Notes under the pieces: generated by a model
Told to the model about the DNA's origin: nothing
Databases searched by the model: none
Seen by the model: only the letters and a program-made list of their open reading frames with translations
Part shown: positions 25,745-33,243 of the stretch, piece after piece
Position numbering within the stretch: the first letter of the stretch is position 1
How the letters are laid out: every line of letters starts with the position of its first letter
NCBI GenBank assembly: GCA_009827225.1
Contig: WUAI01000006.1
Coordinates: 1 to 64,000 of the forward strand
Direction of reading: 5' to 3'
Length of the DNA: 64,000 nucleotides
From: Flavobacteriaceae bacterium
Lineage (GTDB): Bacteria > Bacteroidota > Bacteroidia > Flavobacteriales > Flavobacteriaceae
Program-made: the position numbers and the translations under genes

Positions 25745-26341
25745 ATGGAAAAATCAGAATTAACACCGGAGGAATTAGAGAAGATCAGACTCCTTCAAAA
25801 AGAAAGGAATGAGAACCTGATTAAAAGATTTATTCTGGAACAAACAGAATCTAAAGTAAAGGATAAGTTTTCGGATGAGGAATTAGATCAGGAATTAGAA
25901 AAGCGAAGGTTATCGAATACAACGGTTTATGATTTGTGGAGAATAAAAGGACTTGATGAAAAATTACTGACTAAACCGGCAGACTATAAAGCGATATTTA
26001 CTCAAGAGTATTACCAGGAAATATATCGCCTAAATGGCTGGAATTATAAAGGAACTATTTCGCAAAAACCATGGAAAGTAGGAAAATATACAAACGAAAT
26101 TATATACTATCGATTCTCAACGGAGGTTTTACCTTTTTTGCGAATTATGAATCCTTTTATTATGCCTGGGGTTAGAAGATTTAAGCACCACCAATTTTTA
26201 ACCCCCGGCTGCAGGATAGAGCTTTCAAAGTTTATTTCTCAGGCAGTAGAAGTAATGAAAAAATGCAACGATTGGAATGAATTTCGAATTAAATATTGTG
26301 AAAAGTATAATGTGCCGTACCAATTAAAATTTTCATTTTGA
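25745..26341 (+). CDS. P63C-domain protein
   Basis: 198 residues, start 1 nt after the stop of the XRE-ImmA/IrrE gene, so almost certainly co-expressed. From my memory of the family, the motifs match the P63C domain seen in phage and bacterial proteins: FTQEYYQEIYRLNGWNYKG, WKVGKYTNEIIY and FKHHQFLTPGC, followed by WNEFRIKYCEKY. The N-terminal 75 residues are charged and helical, with no similarity recognised. P63C has no established activity. As the partner of a metallopeptidase-regulator it could be an effector, target or toxin. The stop overlaps the convergent small gene by 9 nt. Confidence 0.72.
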   Translation: MEKSELTPEELEKIRLLQKERNENLIKRFILEQTESKVKDKFSDEELDQELEKRRLSNTTVYDLWRIKGLDEKLLTKPADYKAIFTQEYYQEIYRLNGWNYKGTISQKPWKVGKYTNEIIYYRFSTEVLPFLRIMNPFIMPGVRRFKHHQFLTPGCRIELSKFISQAVEVMKKCNDWNEFRIKYCEKYNVPYQLKFSF

Positions 26342-26719
26342 ATTATTAACTAGAACTTGATTGATATATGCAATATTCTCACAATTTTCAATCGTCGTTT
26401 TTATTAAAAACTCTTGATTAGTGTAAAGCACCTTGTAAATCTTACAAGAGTCCAATTTAGTATTGCTTTCAGAAAATAACACATCCCCCTTTGTCAATAA
26501 GGAAGTAATGGCCGAAGTATCCAGGCCATTTTTCTCCAGCTCTTCCAAAACCTGAGCGGAGAATGCTTTCTTTTTTAACCGAATATTCTTAAGTACTCTT
26601 GCATTGGGGCCATATGCATAGTCGCAGGAAGCGCCGCTACCACCTACAAAATAGAAAAGAAGAATAATCCCTATGGCGAACCCTCCCAAATAGAAGGCTA
26701 ATCTTTTAGCAAATCTCAT
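26333..26719 (-). CDS. small membrane-anchored protein (DUF4258-like)
   Basis: 128 residues. One N-terminal transmembrane segment (LAFYLGGFAIGIILLFYFVGG) and a short soluble domain follow, with three cysteines (ASCDYAYG, DSCKIYK, ENCENI). The domain resembles proteins annotated DUF4258, as far as I recall. It starts immediately after the alanine dehydrogenase stop (0 nt), so the two genes form an operon. Its end overlaps the P63C gene by 9 nt on the other strand. Confidence 0.75.
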   Translation of the reverse strand: MRFAKRLAFYLGGFAIGIILLFYFVGGSGASCDYAYGPNARVLKNIRLKKKAFSAQVLEELEKNGLDTSAITSLLTKGDVLFSESNTKLDSCKIYKVLYTNQEFLIKTTIENCENIAYINQVLVNNSK

Positions 26720-27919
26720 TTAAAATATAAGCAGATTGATATCACTGTATGGCATATCAAACCATTTTGCAACAGCTTTATTGGTCAAAATTCCGCGGTA
26801 AAAATACAATCCATTTCTGAGACCATTGTCAAGTCGGACCGCATTTTCGATACCTCCGTTATCAGCTATATTAAAGAGATAGGGTGTGAAGATATTGCTA
26901 ATTGAAACAGAGGCTGTCTTGGGATATCGGGCCGGAATATTGGGCACTCCATAATGAATTACACCATTTTTGATCACTGATGGATTATCGTGTGAGGTCA
27001 TTTCTGAAGTTTCAAAACATCCGCCCATGTCAATACTTACATCGATTATCACTGCTCCGTTTTTCATTTTATCTACCATGTCTTCTGTGACTACCACTGG
27101 GGATCGATGTATCCCTCTAATAGCTCCGATTGCTACATCGCATCTCCGTAATGCCTTGAGTAGATTTTTGGGTTGAATTGTTGAGGTATAGAGTGTTTGC
27201 CCTACTTTGGACTGAATTCTTCTCAGTTTTGTGATGGAACTGTCAAAAACCCTGACGTTGGCACCTAGGCCCAAGGCAGATCTCACAGCGTATTGTCCTA
27301 CCGTGCCGGCACCAATAACCACAACTTCAACCGGTGGTACGCCACTGATATTACCAAATAGCAATCCGTTGGCATTTTCTGCGTTTACCATTAGTTCTGA
27401 TGCGATCAATACTGAGGCGGTGCCTGCAATTTCACTGAGCGCTTTTACAGCTGGATAACTTCCGTCTTCATCCTTGATGAATTCAAAAGCAAGGGCCGTA
27501 ATTTTCTTTTTGGCCAAAGCTTCAAAATATGATTTCTTCTGGGTCTTAAGTTGAAGGGCGGATATAATTACAGTTTTAGGTTGGACCCATTCCAATTCCT
27601 TTAGGGTAGGGGGTTCAACCTTCAACAATAATGGACACCCGAAGACTTTTTTTGTATCATTGGTAAGGGATGCTCCAGCCTCGCTGTAATCCACATCACC
27701 AAAACCAGCCTCTTCTCCAGCCCCGTTTTCCATTAAAACCCGGTGACCATTTGCTGTTAAGGCAGCTATGGCATCAGGAGTAAGGCAGATACGCTTTTCC
27801 TGAAAATGAGTTTCCTTAGGAATCCCGATGAGTAAATCACTTTTTTCATGAATTATTTCCAGGGTTTCTTCCTGTGGTAATAGTTGAGCCTTTGTAAAGG
27901 GGGATTTAGGTTGGTCCAT
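26720..27919 (-). CDS. ald: alanine dehydrogenase
   Basis: 399 residues. The N-terminal substrate domain has GIPKETHFQEKRICLTPDA and GHRVLMENGAGEEAGFGDVDY; the NAD-binding fold is VVVIGAGTVGQYAVRSALGLGANV; the closing region includes DMGGCFETSEMTSHDNPSV and HYGVPNIPARYPKTAS. It interconverts L-alanine and pyruvate plus ammonium. Length is somewhat above classical alanine dehydrogenases because of an N-terminal extension of about 35 residues. Downstream it is joined directly to the DUF4258-like gene. Confidence 0.92.
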   Translation of the reverse strand: MDQPKSPFTKAQLLPQEETLEIIHEKSDLLIGIPKETHFQEKRICLTPDAIAALTANGHRVLMENGAGEEAGFGDVDYSEAGASLTNDTKKVFGCPLLLKVEPPTLKELEWVQPKTVIISALQLKTQKKSYFEALAKKKITALAFEFIKDEDGSYPAVKALSEIAGTASVLIASELMVNAENANGLLFGNISGVPPVEVVVIGAGTVGQYAVRSALGLGANVRVFDSSITKLRRIQSKVGQTLYTSTIQPKNLLKALRRCDVAIGAIRGIHRSPVVVTEDMVDKMKNGAVIIDVSIDMGGCFETSEMTSHDNPSVIKNGVIHYGVPNIPARYPKTASVSISNIFTPYLFNIADNGGIENAVRLDNGLRNGLYFYRGILTNKAVAKWFDMPYSDINLLIF

Positions 27920-27977
27920 AACTCGGTTGAAATATAAAATCCAAGTTACACAATTAAAATTTTAAATAATAATTGAA

Positions 27978-28511
27978 TTATCTAAAGAGATCTTTGATTT
28001 GTTGCCACACCGTCTGGCGTTCACCTAGTTCTGCTTCAAAAGACTTCAAATCTGTTTGCCTTACCTTTGAGAATAATTTTGCCCGTATCAAATAAACAGC
28101 AGGTACGATTATGAGCATTAACGGTAGAACGTAATATATTTCAAGTTCGTCTAGTCCTTTACTCTCATTAAATATTCCCCATAATTGGAAAGCGTACATT
28201 GCAATTGGCACTAATAAAATCCAATGCCACCAATGCTTACAGGTAAAAAACCAAAGTAGAAGTAAATATAAAGGAACAACCTTTCCAATTAGAAACCAAA
28301 CATAGGTATTAACTGAATGAAAAGCTGTATCAATAGTAAAATAAGGAGTTTCCCAAATCTTTGTATCATTTGGGAAACTCTTATATGAATAAAATATAAA
28401 AGGTGTTGCGGCAATCAATAAAACAATGAAGCCGCCCACAAACAGATTTCTTCTAACCGTTTTGTGGTGTTGTGATGTCGCCTCTGTCGATTTGTTGCTC
28501 GGTTTGTTCAT
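27978..28511 (-). CDS. integral membrane protein of unknown function
   Basis: 177 residues from MNKPSNKSTEATSQHHKTV at 28511 (the frame is also open to 28541). Four likely membrane helices: NLFVGGFIVLLIAATPFIFY, NTYVWFLIGKVVPLYLLLLW, HWILLVPIAMYAFQLWGIF and IYYVLPLMLIIVPAVYLIRA. No family recognised. Its first 59 nt overlap the end of the small lipoprotein gene at 28453-28596 in another frame, so translation of the two may be coupled. Confidence 0.75.
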   Translation of the reverse strand: MNKPSNKSTEATSQHHKTVRRNLFVGGFIVLLIAATPFIFYSYKSFPNDTKIWETPYFTIDTAFHSVNTYVWFLIGKVVPLYLLLLWFFTCKHWWHWILLVPIAMYAFQLWGIFNESKGLDELEIYYVLPLMLIIVPAVYLIRAKLFSKVRQTDLKSFEAELGERQTVWQQIKDLFR

Positions 28512-28596
28512 CTTCAATGTTCTCGGGAGTGCAAGAAACAAATGCTAATGTAGCCCCGAAGATTGCAGCAATGAAGAGGTAGTTCTTTAATTTCAT
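28453..28596 (-). CDS. very small lipoprotein (47 residues)
   Basis: Frame of 47 codons plus stop from ATG at 28596: a signal MKLKNYLFIAAIFGATLAFVSC with a proper lipobox (cysteine at residue 22), then an acidic tail (TPENIEDEQTEQQID, GDITTPQNG). A -7 box lies 28 nt upstream. The composition and lipobox strongly suggest a real gene even though it is short. It overlaps the following membrane-protein gene by 59 nt in another frame. Function unknown. Confidence 0.72.
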   Translation of the reverse strand: MKLKNYLFIAAIFGATLAFVSCTPENIEDEQTEQQIDRGDITTPQNG

Positions 28597-28624
28597 AATA
28601 CTAGTTTTTGTGAGGTTTATATTA

Positions 28625-28632
28625 CAAACCTA
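28625..28632 (-). promoter_or_regulatory. -7 box of the small lipoprotein / membrane protein operon
   Basis: On the minus strand TAGGTTTG fits TAnnTTTG, 28 nt upstream of the ATG at 28596. A TTTG lies about 22 nt further upstream as a possible -33 element. Confidence 0.5.
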
Positions 28633-28774
28633 TCGAGAAAAAAAACAAGTATTTCAAATTAGTTGGGCGTATTTTGTAAGGTTATGCCTTTACCAAATAT
28701 CACACACTCATGACCTTAGAAATTTTCGTCTAATTCATAAGCTTCAACTACTCTTATTTAAGTGTGCTGCAAGT

Positions 28775-29188
28775 CTACTTCACAGGCGTCATATTTAATG
28801 TTCTACTTCCGTTTTCATTTTTAGTTAGCTTGATTTTAGTGCTCTCCCCAGGCAACAAATTTTCAACTTTTTCAGGCCATTCCACAAAGCGCCAATCGTC
28901 GTTTGTAAAATAATCCTCAAACCCTATATCCATCGCTTCCTCTTCATCCTCGATTCTGTAGAAATCAAAATGGTACAATTTCTCCTCGTCCAGTAAATAC
29001 TCGTTCACAATGGAAAATGTAGGACTACTTATGGTATCCTGTACTCCTAACGATCTTGCAAGTTCTTTTATTAAAGTAGTCTTACCCACTCCCATTTCTC
29101 CATAAAACAATAGAGTCCTTGTAGGAGTATTGGCTAATACCATACCTGCGATTTCTGGTAAATCCTGAAGTGTATAAGTACGTTTCAT
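28775..29188 (-). CDS. tsaE: tRNA threonylcarbamoyladenosine biosynthesis ATPase TsaE
   Basis: 137 residues. The P-loop is GEMGVGKTTLIKELARSLG, followed by SSPTFSIVNEYL and HFDFYRIEDEEEAMDIGFEDYF, all typical of TsaE. It hydrolyses ATP to support TsaB-TsaD in making t6A37 in ANN-decoding tRNAs. It lies 95 nt downstream of porX, same strand. Slightly shorter than average but complete. Confidence 0.94.
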   Translation of the reverse strand: MKRTYTLQDLPEIAGMVLANTPTRTLLFYGEMGVGKTTLIKELARSLGVQDTISSPTFSIVNEYLLDEEKLYHFDFYRIEDEEEAMDIGFEDYFTNDDWRFVEWPEKVENLLPGESTKIKLTKNENGSRTLNMTPVK

Positions 29189-29282
29189 GATTCAAGGGCT
29201 GTAACAAATATAGAAATATTTCCGACTATTGGTACAAAATCTCGATAAAATGTAATAAAATAGGGGTTTTCCTACAAAAAGT

Positions 29283-30833
29283 CTATCTAGGAGTCAATAC
29301 TGCGAACGGAATCACCATTTCTTCCAACGAAACTCCTCCGTGCTGATAGGTATTTCGATAATAACTAACATAATGATTAAAGTTATTCGGATAGGCGAAA
29401 AAGAGGTCGCCTTTAGCAAATATGAAAGAGCTACTCATATTAATAGTAGGTAGATGTATGGTCTTCGGATTCTTAGCCGCCAATACATCCTTCTGCTCAT
29501 AGGTCAAACTCTTACCGGTTTTATAACGAAGATTCAGGCTGGTATTCTTATCCCCGATTACCTTGGAAGGATTCTTTACATTAATGGTTCCGTGATCCGT
29601 GGTGATGATCAGTTGAAATCCTAAACTAGCCGCCTGCTGAATTACATCCAGCAAGGGAGAGTTTTTGAACCAGCTTTCTGTTAGGGATCGATACGACTTA
29701 TCATTAGACGCCAATTCTTTGATCACCTCCATTTCTGTCTTGGAATGTGACAGCATGTCCACGAAGTTGTAGACAACGACCGTAAGATCTTCATCTTTAT
29801 GGGCTTTGAAATTCTCGGCTAGTTTTCTTCCCTGCTTCAGGCTGGAAATTTTGTGATAGCTCCAATTCAGATTCAGACCTAGTCTTTTTAACTGCGCTGC
29901 AAGAAATTCCCTTTCATATTGATTCTTTCCTCCTTCATCCGTATCATTCAGCCAATAGTTGGGATGCAGCTTTTGCATATCGCTCGGCATCAATCCGGAA
30001 AATATAGCGTTGCGCGCATATTGAGTGGCCGTTGGCAGAATGCTGTAAAACAACTCTTCCTGGGTCTTCTTATAAATGGAATTTATGTGAGGTTCAAAAG
30101 CTTTCCATTGATCGTACCTTAAATTATCTACTACGATCATAAGGGTGGGCCGCTTCTGATTAACGATAGGAACAACCTTCTCCTTAAATAAGGTATGCGA
30201 CATAATGGGTGCATCCGACCCGTTGTCGAACCAGGACGAATAATTCTTTTCAATGAACTTGCAGAACTGGGTATTGGCCTCATTCTTCTGCGATTCAAGA
30301 ATCTCGAACATACCCGAATCTTCGATGTCCTCCAATTCCAGCTCCCAATAAATAAGCTTCTGATATAACTCTGCCCATTCCTCGTAGGAGTTCACCATAG
30401 ACATGTCCATCGCGATCTTCCTAAATTCCTGCTGATAACTCGAAGTGGTCTTTTCTGACACGAGTCGGGAATGATCCAGGTTCTTTTTCAGGCTCAATAA
30501 GATCTGGTTCGGATTCACAGGTTTGATTAGGTAATCGGCGATCTTGGAACCAATAGCCTCTTCCATAATATATTCTTCCTCACTCTTGGTGATCATTACC
30601 ACAGGAAGCGAAGCCTGACGTTCTTTGATTTCAGACAAAGTCTCCAGGCCGGTAAGACCAGGCATATTCTCGTCCAGGAAGACGATATCGAAACTGGTAT
30701 TTTCGATTTCTTCCAGGGCCTCCGTACCACTTTGTGCAGTGGTTACGTCGTAGTTTCTTCCCTCCAGAAATAGAATATGCGGTTTTAGCAGGTCGATTTC
30801 ATCATCCACCCAGAGTACTTTTATCTCGCTCAT
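29283..30833 (-). CDS. porX: T9SS response regulator with PglZ domain, PorX
   Basis: 516 residues, the normal PorX length. The N-terminal receiver domain has the acidic pair Asp10-Asp11 and phosphoacceptor Asp54 in VFLDENMPG. A helical linker leads to a PglZ / alkaline-phosphatase-like domain: TLMIVVDNLRYDQW, then VVVYNFVDMLSHSKTE and IITTDHGTINVK, which carry the metal-binding Asp and His residues. PorX works with PorY and SigP to control T9SS gene expression and hydrolyses cyclic oligonucleotide signals, by family knowledge. porQ (55308) and T9SS cargo (394-2799) are in the same window. Confidence 0.94.
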   Translation of the reverse strand: MSEIKVLWVDDEIDLLKPHILFLEGRNYDVTTAQSGTEALEEIENTSFDIVFLDENMPGLTGLETLSEIKERQASLPVVMITKSEEEYIMEEAIGSKIADYLIKPVNPNQILLSLKKNLDHSRLVSEKTTSSYQQEFRKIAMDMSMVNSYEEWAELYQKLIYWELELEDIEDSGMFEILESQKNEANTQFCKFIEKNYSSWFDNGSDAPIMSHTLFKEKVVPIVNQKRPTLMIVVDNLRYDQWKAFEPHINSIYKKTQEELFYSILPTATQYARNAIFSGLMPSDMQKLHPNYWLNDTDEGGKNQYEREFLAAQLKRLGLNLNWSYHKISSLKQGRKLAENFKAHKDEDLTVVVYNFVDMLSHSKTEMEVIKELASNDKSYRSLTESWFKNSPLLDVIQQAASLGFQLIITTDHGTINVKNPSKVIGDKNTSLNLRYKTGKSLTYEQKDVLAAKNPKTIHLPTINMSSSFIFAKGDLFFAYPNNFNHYVSYYRNTYQHGGVSLEEMVIPFAVLTPR

Positions 30834-30838
30834 ATATG

Positions 30839-30846
30839 TATATTTG
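30839..30846 (+). promoter_or_regulatory. possible -7 box of the HD-domain gene
   Basis: TATATTTG fits TAnnTTTG, but it is 106 nt upstream of the TTG start at 30953, so a long leader would follow. Less certain than the other boxes. Confidence 0.3.
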
Positions 30847-30892
30847 TTCGTAAATTATGAAGAAAGGCTGGTTAGGTCCTTTAATATAACAC

Positions 30893-30900
30893 CAAAAATA
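30893..30900 (-). promoter_or_regulatory. -7 box of porX
   Basis: On the minus strand TATTTTTG fits TAnnTTTG, 59 nt upstream of the porX start. Confidence 0.45.
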
Positions 30901-30952
30901 GTTCCGTAGTATCTCTTAGCTAAATCTCCCACTATTAATTAAACGTTAAAAT

Positions 30953-32179
30953 TTGAATTCCAAAAACAAGTTAAAGATTATCAATGATCCGATTTACGGA
31001 TTCATCACCATACCGAGTCCGCTTGTTTTTCAACTTATTGAGCATCCTTATTTCCAAAGACTGCGTCGAATCTCACAAATGGGGATGTCGTACCTGGTAT
31101 ATCCCGGAGCACATCATACCAGATTTCATCATGCTTTAGGGGCCATGTTCCTGATGCAACGTGCGGTGCAGGTTTTGGAAACCAAAGGGGTTGTTTTTTC
31201 TTCGGAAGAGAAGGAGGCTTTGTACATCGCTATCCTGCTGCACGATATTGGCCATGGTCCGTTTTCCCATGCCATGGAACACAGTATCGTCGAAAATGTG
31301 AATCATGAGAGCATCTCCCTCTTATTTATGAACACACTGAATGAGGCCTTGGATGGAAAGCTGGATTTGGCGATTCAGATATTTCATAATAACTACCACC
31401 GCAAATTTATGCATCAACTGGTATCGGGACAGTTGGATATGGATCGGCTGGACTACCTGAGGAGGGACAGTTTTTATACCGGTGTGGCGGAAGGGAATAT
31501 CAATTCCCAACGGCTTATTGCCATGCTTAATGTTTATGATGACGAACTAGTAGTAGAGGAGAAGGGTATCTATTCCGTAGAGAAATTTATCGTCGCCCGA
31601 CGTTTTATGTACTGGCAGGTGTACCTCCATAAAACAGGATTGGTAGGAGAACAACTTTTAATGCATTTGCTGAAACGTGCCAAGCAACTCACACAAGAAG
31701 GAACAACTCTTGAAGCCAGTAGAGCGCTTTCGTACTTTTTAAACAATGCTGTCACTGAAAAGGACTTTAGCCCGGAGGTGCTGTACCTGTTTTCCAAGCT
31801 CGACGACAACGATATCATATCGGCCATGAAGGCTTGGTGCGATGCTGAAGATTTTGTGCTCAGCGAATTGTCCAAAATGCTCCTGAATCGTGATTTGCTG
31901 AAAATCAAGATGAAAAAGCAACCATTTTCCGAAGAGAAGGTCAAAGAAAAGCTAAATAAGGTGATGGAAATGCACAACCTTTCGGCAGAAGAAGCATCTT
32001 ATTTTGTGTTCCATGGTGCCATTTCGAACCAGGCATACAGCATGGACAAAGACACGATAAACTTAATAAGGAATAATGGAAAAGTAGTGGATGTGGCTAA
32101 AGCGAGTGACCAATTAAACATTGAGGCCTTGTCCCAAAAAGTGGTAAAATATTATCTCTGTTACCCCAAGAGTCATTAG
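30953..32179 (+). CDS. HD-domain phosphohydrolase (dNTPase/SAMHD1-like)
   Basis: 408 residues from a TTG start; an in-frame stop directly before it and the lack of any earlier ATG force this choice, and the conserved sequence begins at once (NKLKIINDPIYGFI). HD motif: His60 in HTRFHHALG, His97-Asp98 in LLHDIGHGPFSH, and Asp in SGQLDMDRLDYL. Members hydrolyse nucleotide phosphates; some are dGTPases. It is the first of a run of + strand genes reaching sucD and stops 38 nt before lpxD. Confidence 0.87.
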   Translation: MNSKNKLKIINDPIYGFITIPSPLVFQLIEHPYFQRLRRISQMGMSYLVYPGAHHTRFHHALGAMFLMQRAVQVLETKGVVFSSEEKEALYIAILLHDIGHGPFSHAMEHSIVENVNHESISLLFMNTLNEALDGKLDLAIQIFHNNYHRKFMHQLVSGQLDMDRLDYLRRDSFYTGVAEGNINSQRLIAMLNVYDDELVVEEKGIYSVEKFIVARRFMYWQVYLHKTGLVGEQLLMHLLKRAKQLTQEGTTLEASRALSYFLNNAVTEKDFSPEVLYLFSKLDDNDIISAMKAWCDAEDFVLSELSKMLLNRDLLKIKMKKQPFSEEKVKEKLNKVMEMHNLSAEEASYFVFHGAISNQAYSMDKDTINLIRNNGKVVDVAKASDQLNIEALSQKVVKYYLCYPKSH

Positions 32180-32191
32180 CGTTCCTTTTTT

Positions 32192-32199
32192 TATATTTG
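32192..32199 (+). promoter_or_regulatory. -7 box of lpxD
   Basis: TATATTTG fits TAnnTTTG, 18 nt upstream of the lpxD ATG at 32218. It also shows why an upstream TTG at 32197 is not the start. Confidence 0.6.
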
Positions 32200-32217
32200 C
32201 AACACTCAAAAACAAAA

Positions 32218-33243
32218 ATGAAGTTTACAGCCAATCAGATAGCAGGCATACTGGAAGGGGAAGTGGAAGGAAATGATGCGGTAGAAGTATCTAAGCTTGC
32301 GAAGATCGAGGAGGGAATTGAAGGAAGCCTCACGTTTTTGGCAAATCCGAAGTACAAACCTTATATATATACAACAAAGGCCTCTATCACTATTGTGGAT
32401 AAGGACTTTGTAGTGGAAAACCCTATTGAAACCACTCTTATTCGTGTAGAAGATGCCTACAAAGCATTTTCGAAACTCCTGGAATATTATAACCAGGTGA
32501 AGATGAACAAAACGGGGATAGAACAACCCAGTTTTATTGCGGACTCGGCGGAATATGAAGAGGGCATTTACGTAGGAGCTTTCAGTTATATAGGAGAGAA
32601 TGTTCAGATCGGGAAGAATGCAAAGATTTATCCTAATGTATATATAGGTGATAATGTGACCATTGGAGATGATGTTGTGGTATTTGCCGGTTCTAAGATC
32701 TATTCTGAAACTATAATTGGAAATAACTGCGTTATTCATAGCGGGGCGATCATCGGGGCCGATGGCTTTGGATTTGCTCCTAACGAGAATGGCGAATTCC
32801 AGAAAGTACCACAAACCGGAAATGTGATCATAGAAGATCATGTGGACGTAGGAGCCGGGACGACCATCGATCGGGCTACTCTTGGTTCCACAATAATCCG
32901 CACCGGTGTTAAACTGGACAACCAGATACAAATTGCACATAACGTTGAAATAGGAAAGAATACCGCCATTGCCGCCCAAACCGGGATAGCCGGTTCCACC
33001 AAAATTGGTGAGAATTGCCTGATTGGAGGCCAGGTAGGTATCGTTGGCCATCTTACCATTGGCAACAATGTTAGAATCCAGGCGCAAAGCGGAATTGGCC
33101 GCAATGTGAAGGACAACGAAGTTCTTCAAGGATCACCTGCTTTAAAATATGGTGATTACAACAAGAGTTATGTGCACTTTAAAAACCTACCCAAGATTAT
33201 TGAGCGTTTGAACGCGATAGAAAAAAATTCAAAAGATGACTAA
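32218..33243 (+). CDS. lpxD: UDP-3-O-(3-hydroxyacyl)glucosamine N-acyltransferase
   Basis: 341 residues from MKFTANQIAGILEGEVEG. The N-terminal uridine-binding domain is followed by a left-handed beta-helix of hexapeptide repeats (for example IGENVQIGKNAKIYPNVYIG and the catalytic-histidine region NQIQIAHNVEIG). It N-acylates UDP-3-O-acylglucosamine, the third step of lipid A synthesis. It overlaps lpxC-fabZ by 8 nt, so the genes are translated together. A second lpxD-like gene lies at 36085. Confidence 0.95.
   Translation: MKFTANQIAGILEGEVEGNDAVEVSKLAKIEEGIEGSLTFLANPKYKPYIYTTKASITIVDKDFVVENPIETTLIRVEDAYKAFSKLLEYYNQVKMNKTGIEQPSFIADSAEYEEGIYVGAFSYIGENVQIGKNAKIYPNVYIGDNVTIGDDVVVFAGSKIYSETIIGNNCVIHSGAIIGADGFGFAPNENGEFQKVPQTGNVIIEDHVDVGAGTTIDRATLGSTIIRTGVKLDNQIQIAHNVEIGKNTAIAAQTGIAGSTKIGENCLIGGQVGIVGHLTIGNNVRIQAQSGIGRNVKDNEVLQGSPALKYGDYNKSYVHFKNLPKIIERLNAIEKNSKDD

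Noticed and set aside
23597-26341. A prophage at the accessory island
   Set aside because: There is no integrase, structural or lysis gene; only regulators and toxin-antitoxin type genes are present.
28610-28798. A 62-codon plus-strand frame between the small lipoprotein and tsaE
   Set aside because: It overlaps the end of tsaE on the other strand, has no promoter or conserved feature, and lacks normal composition.
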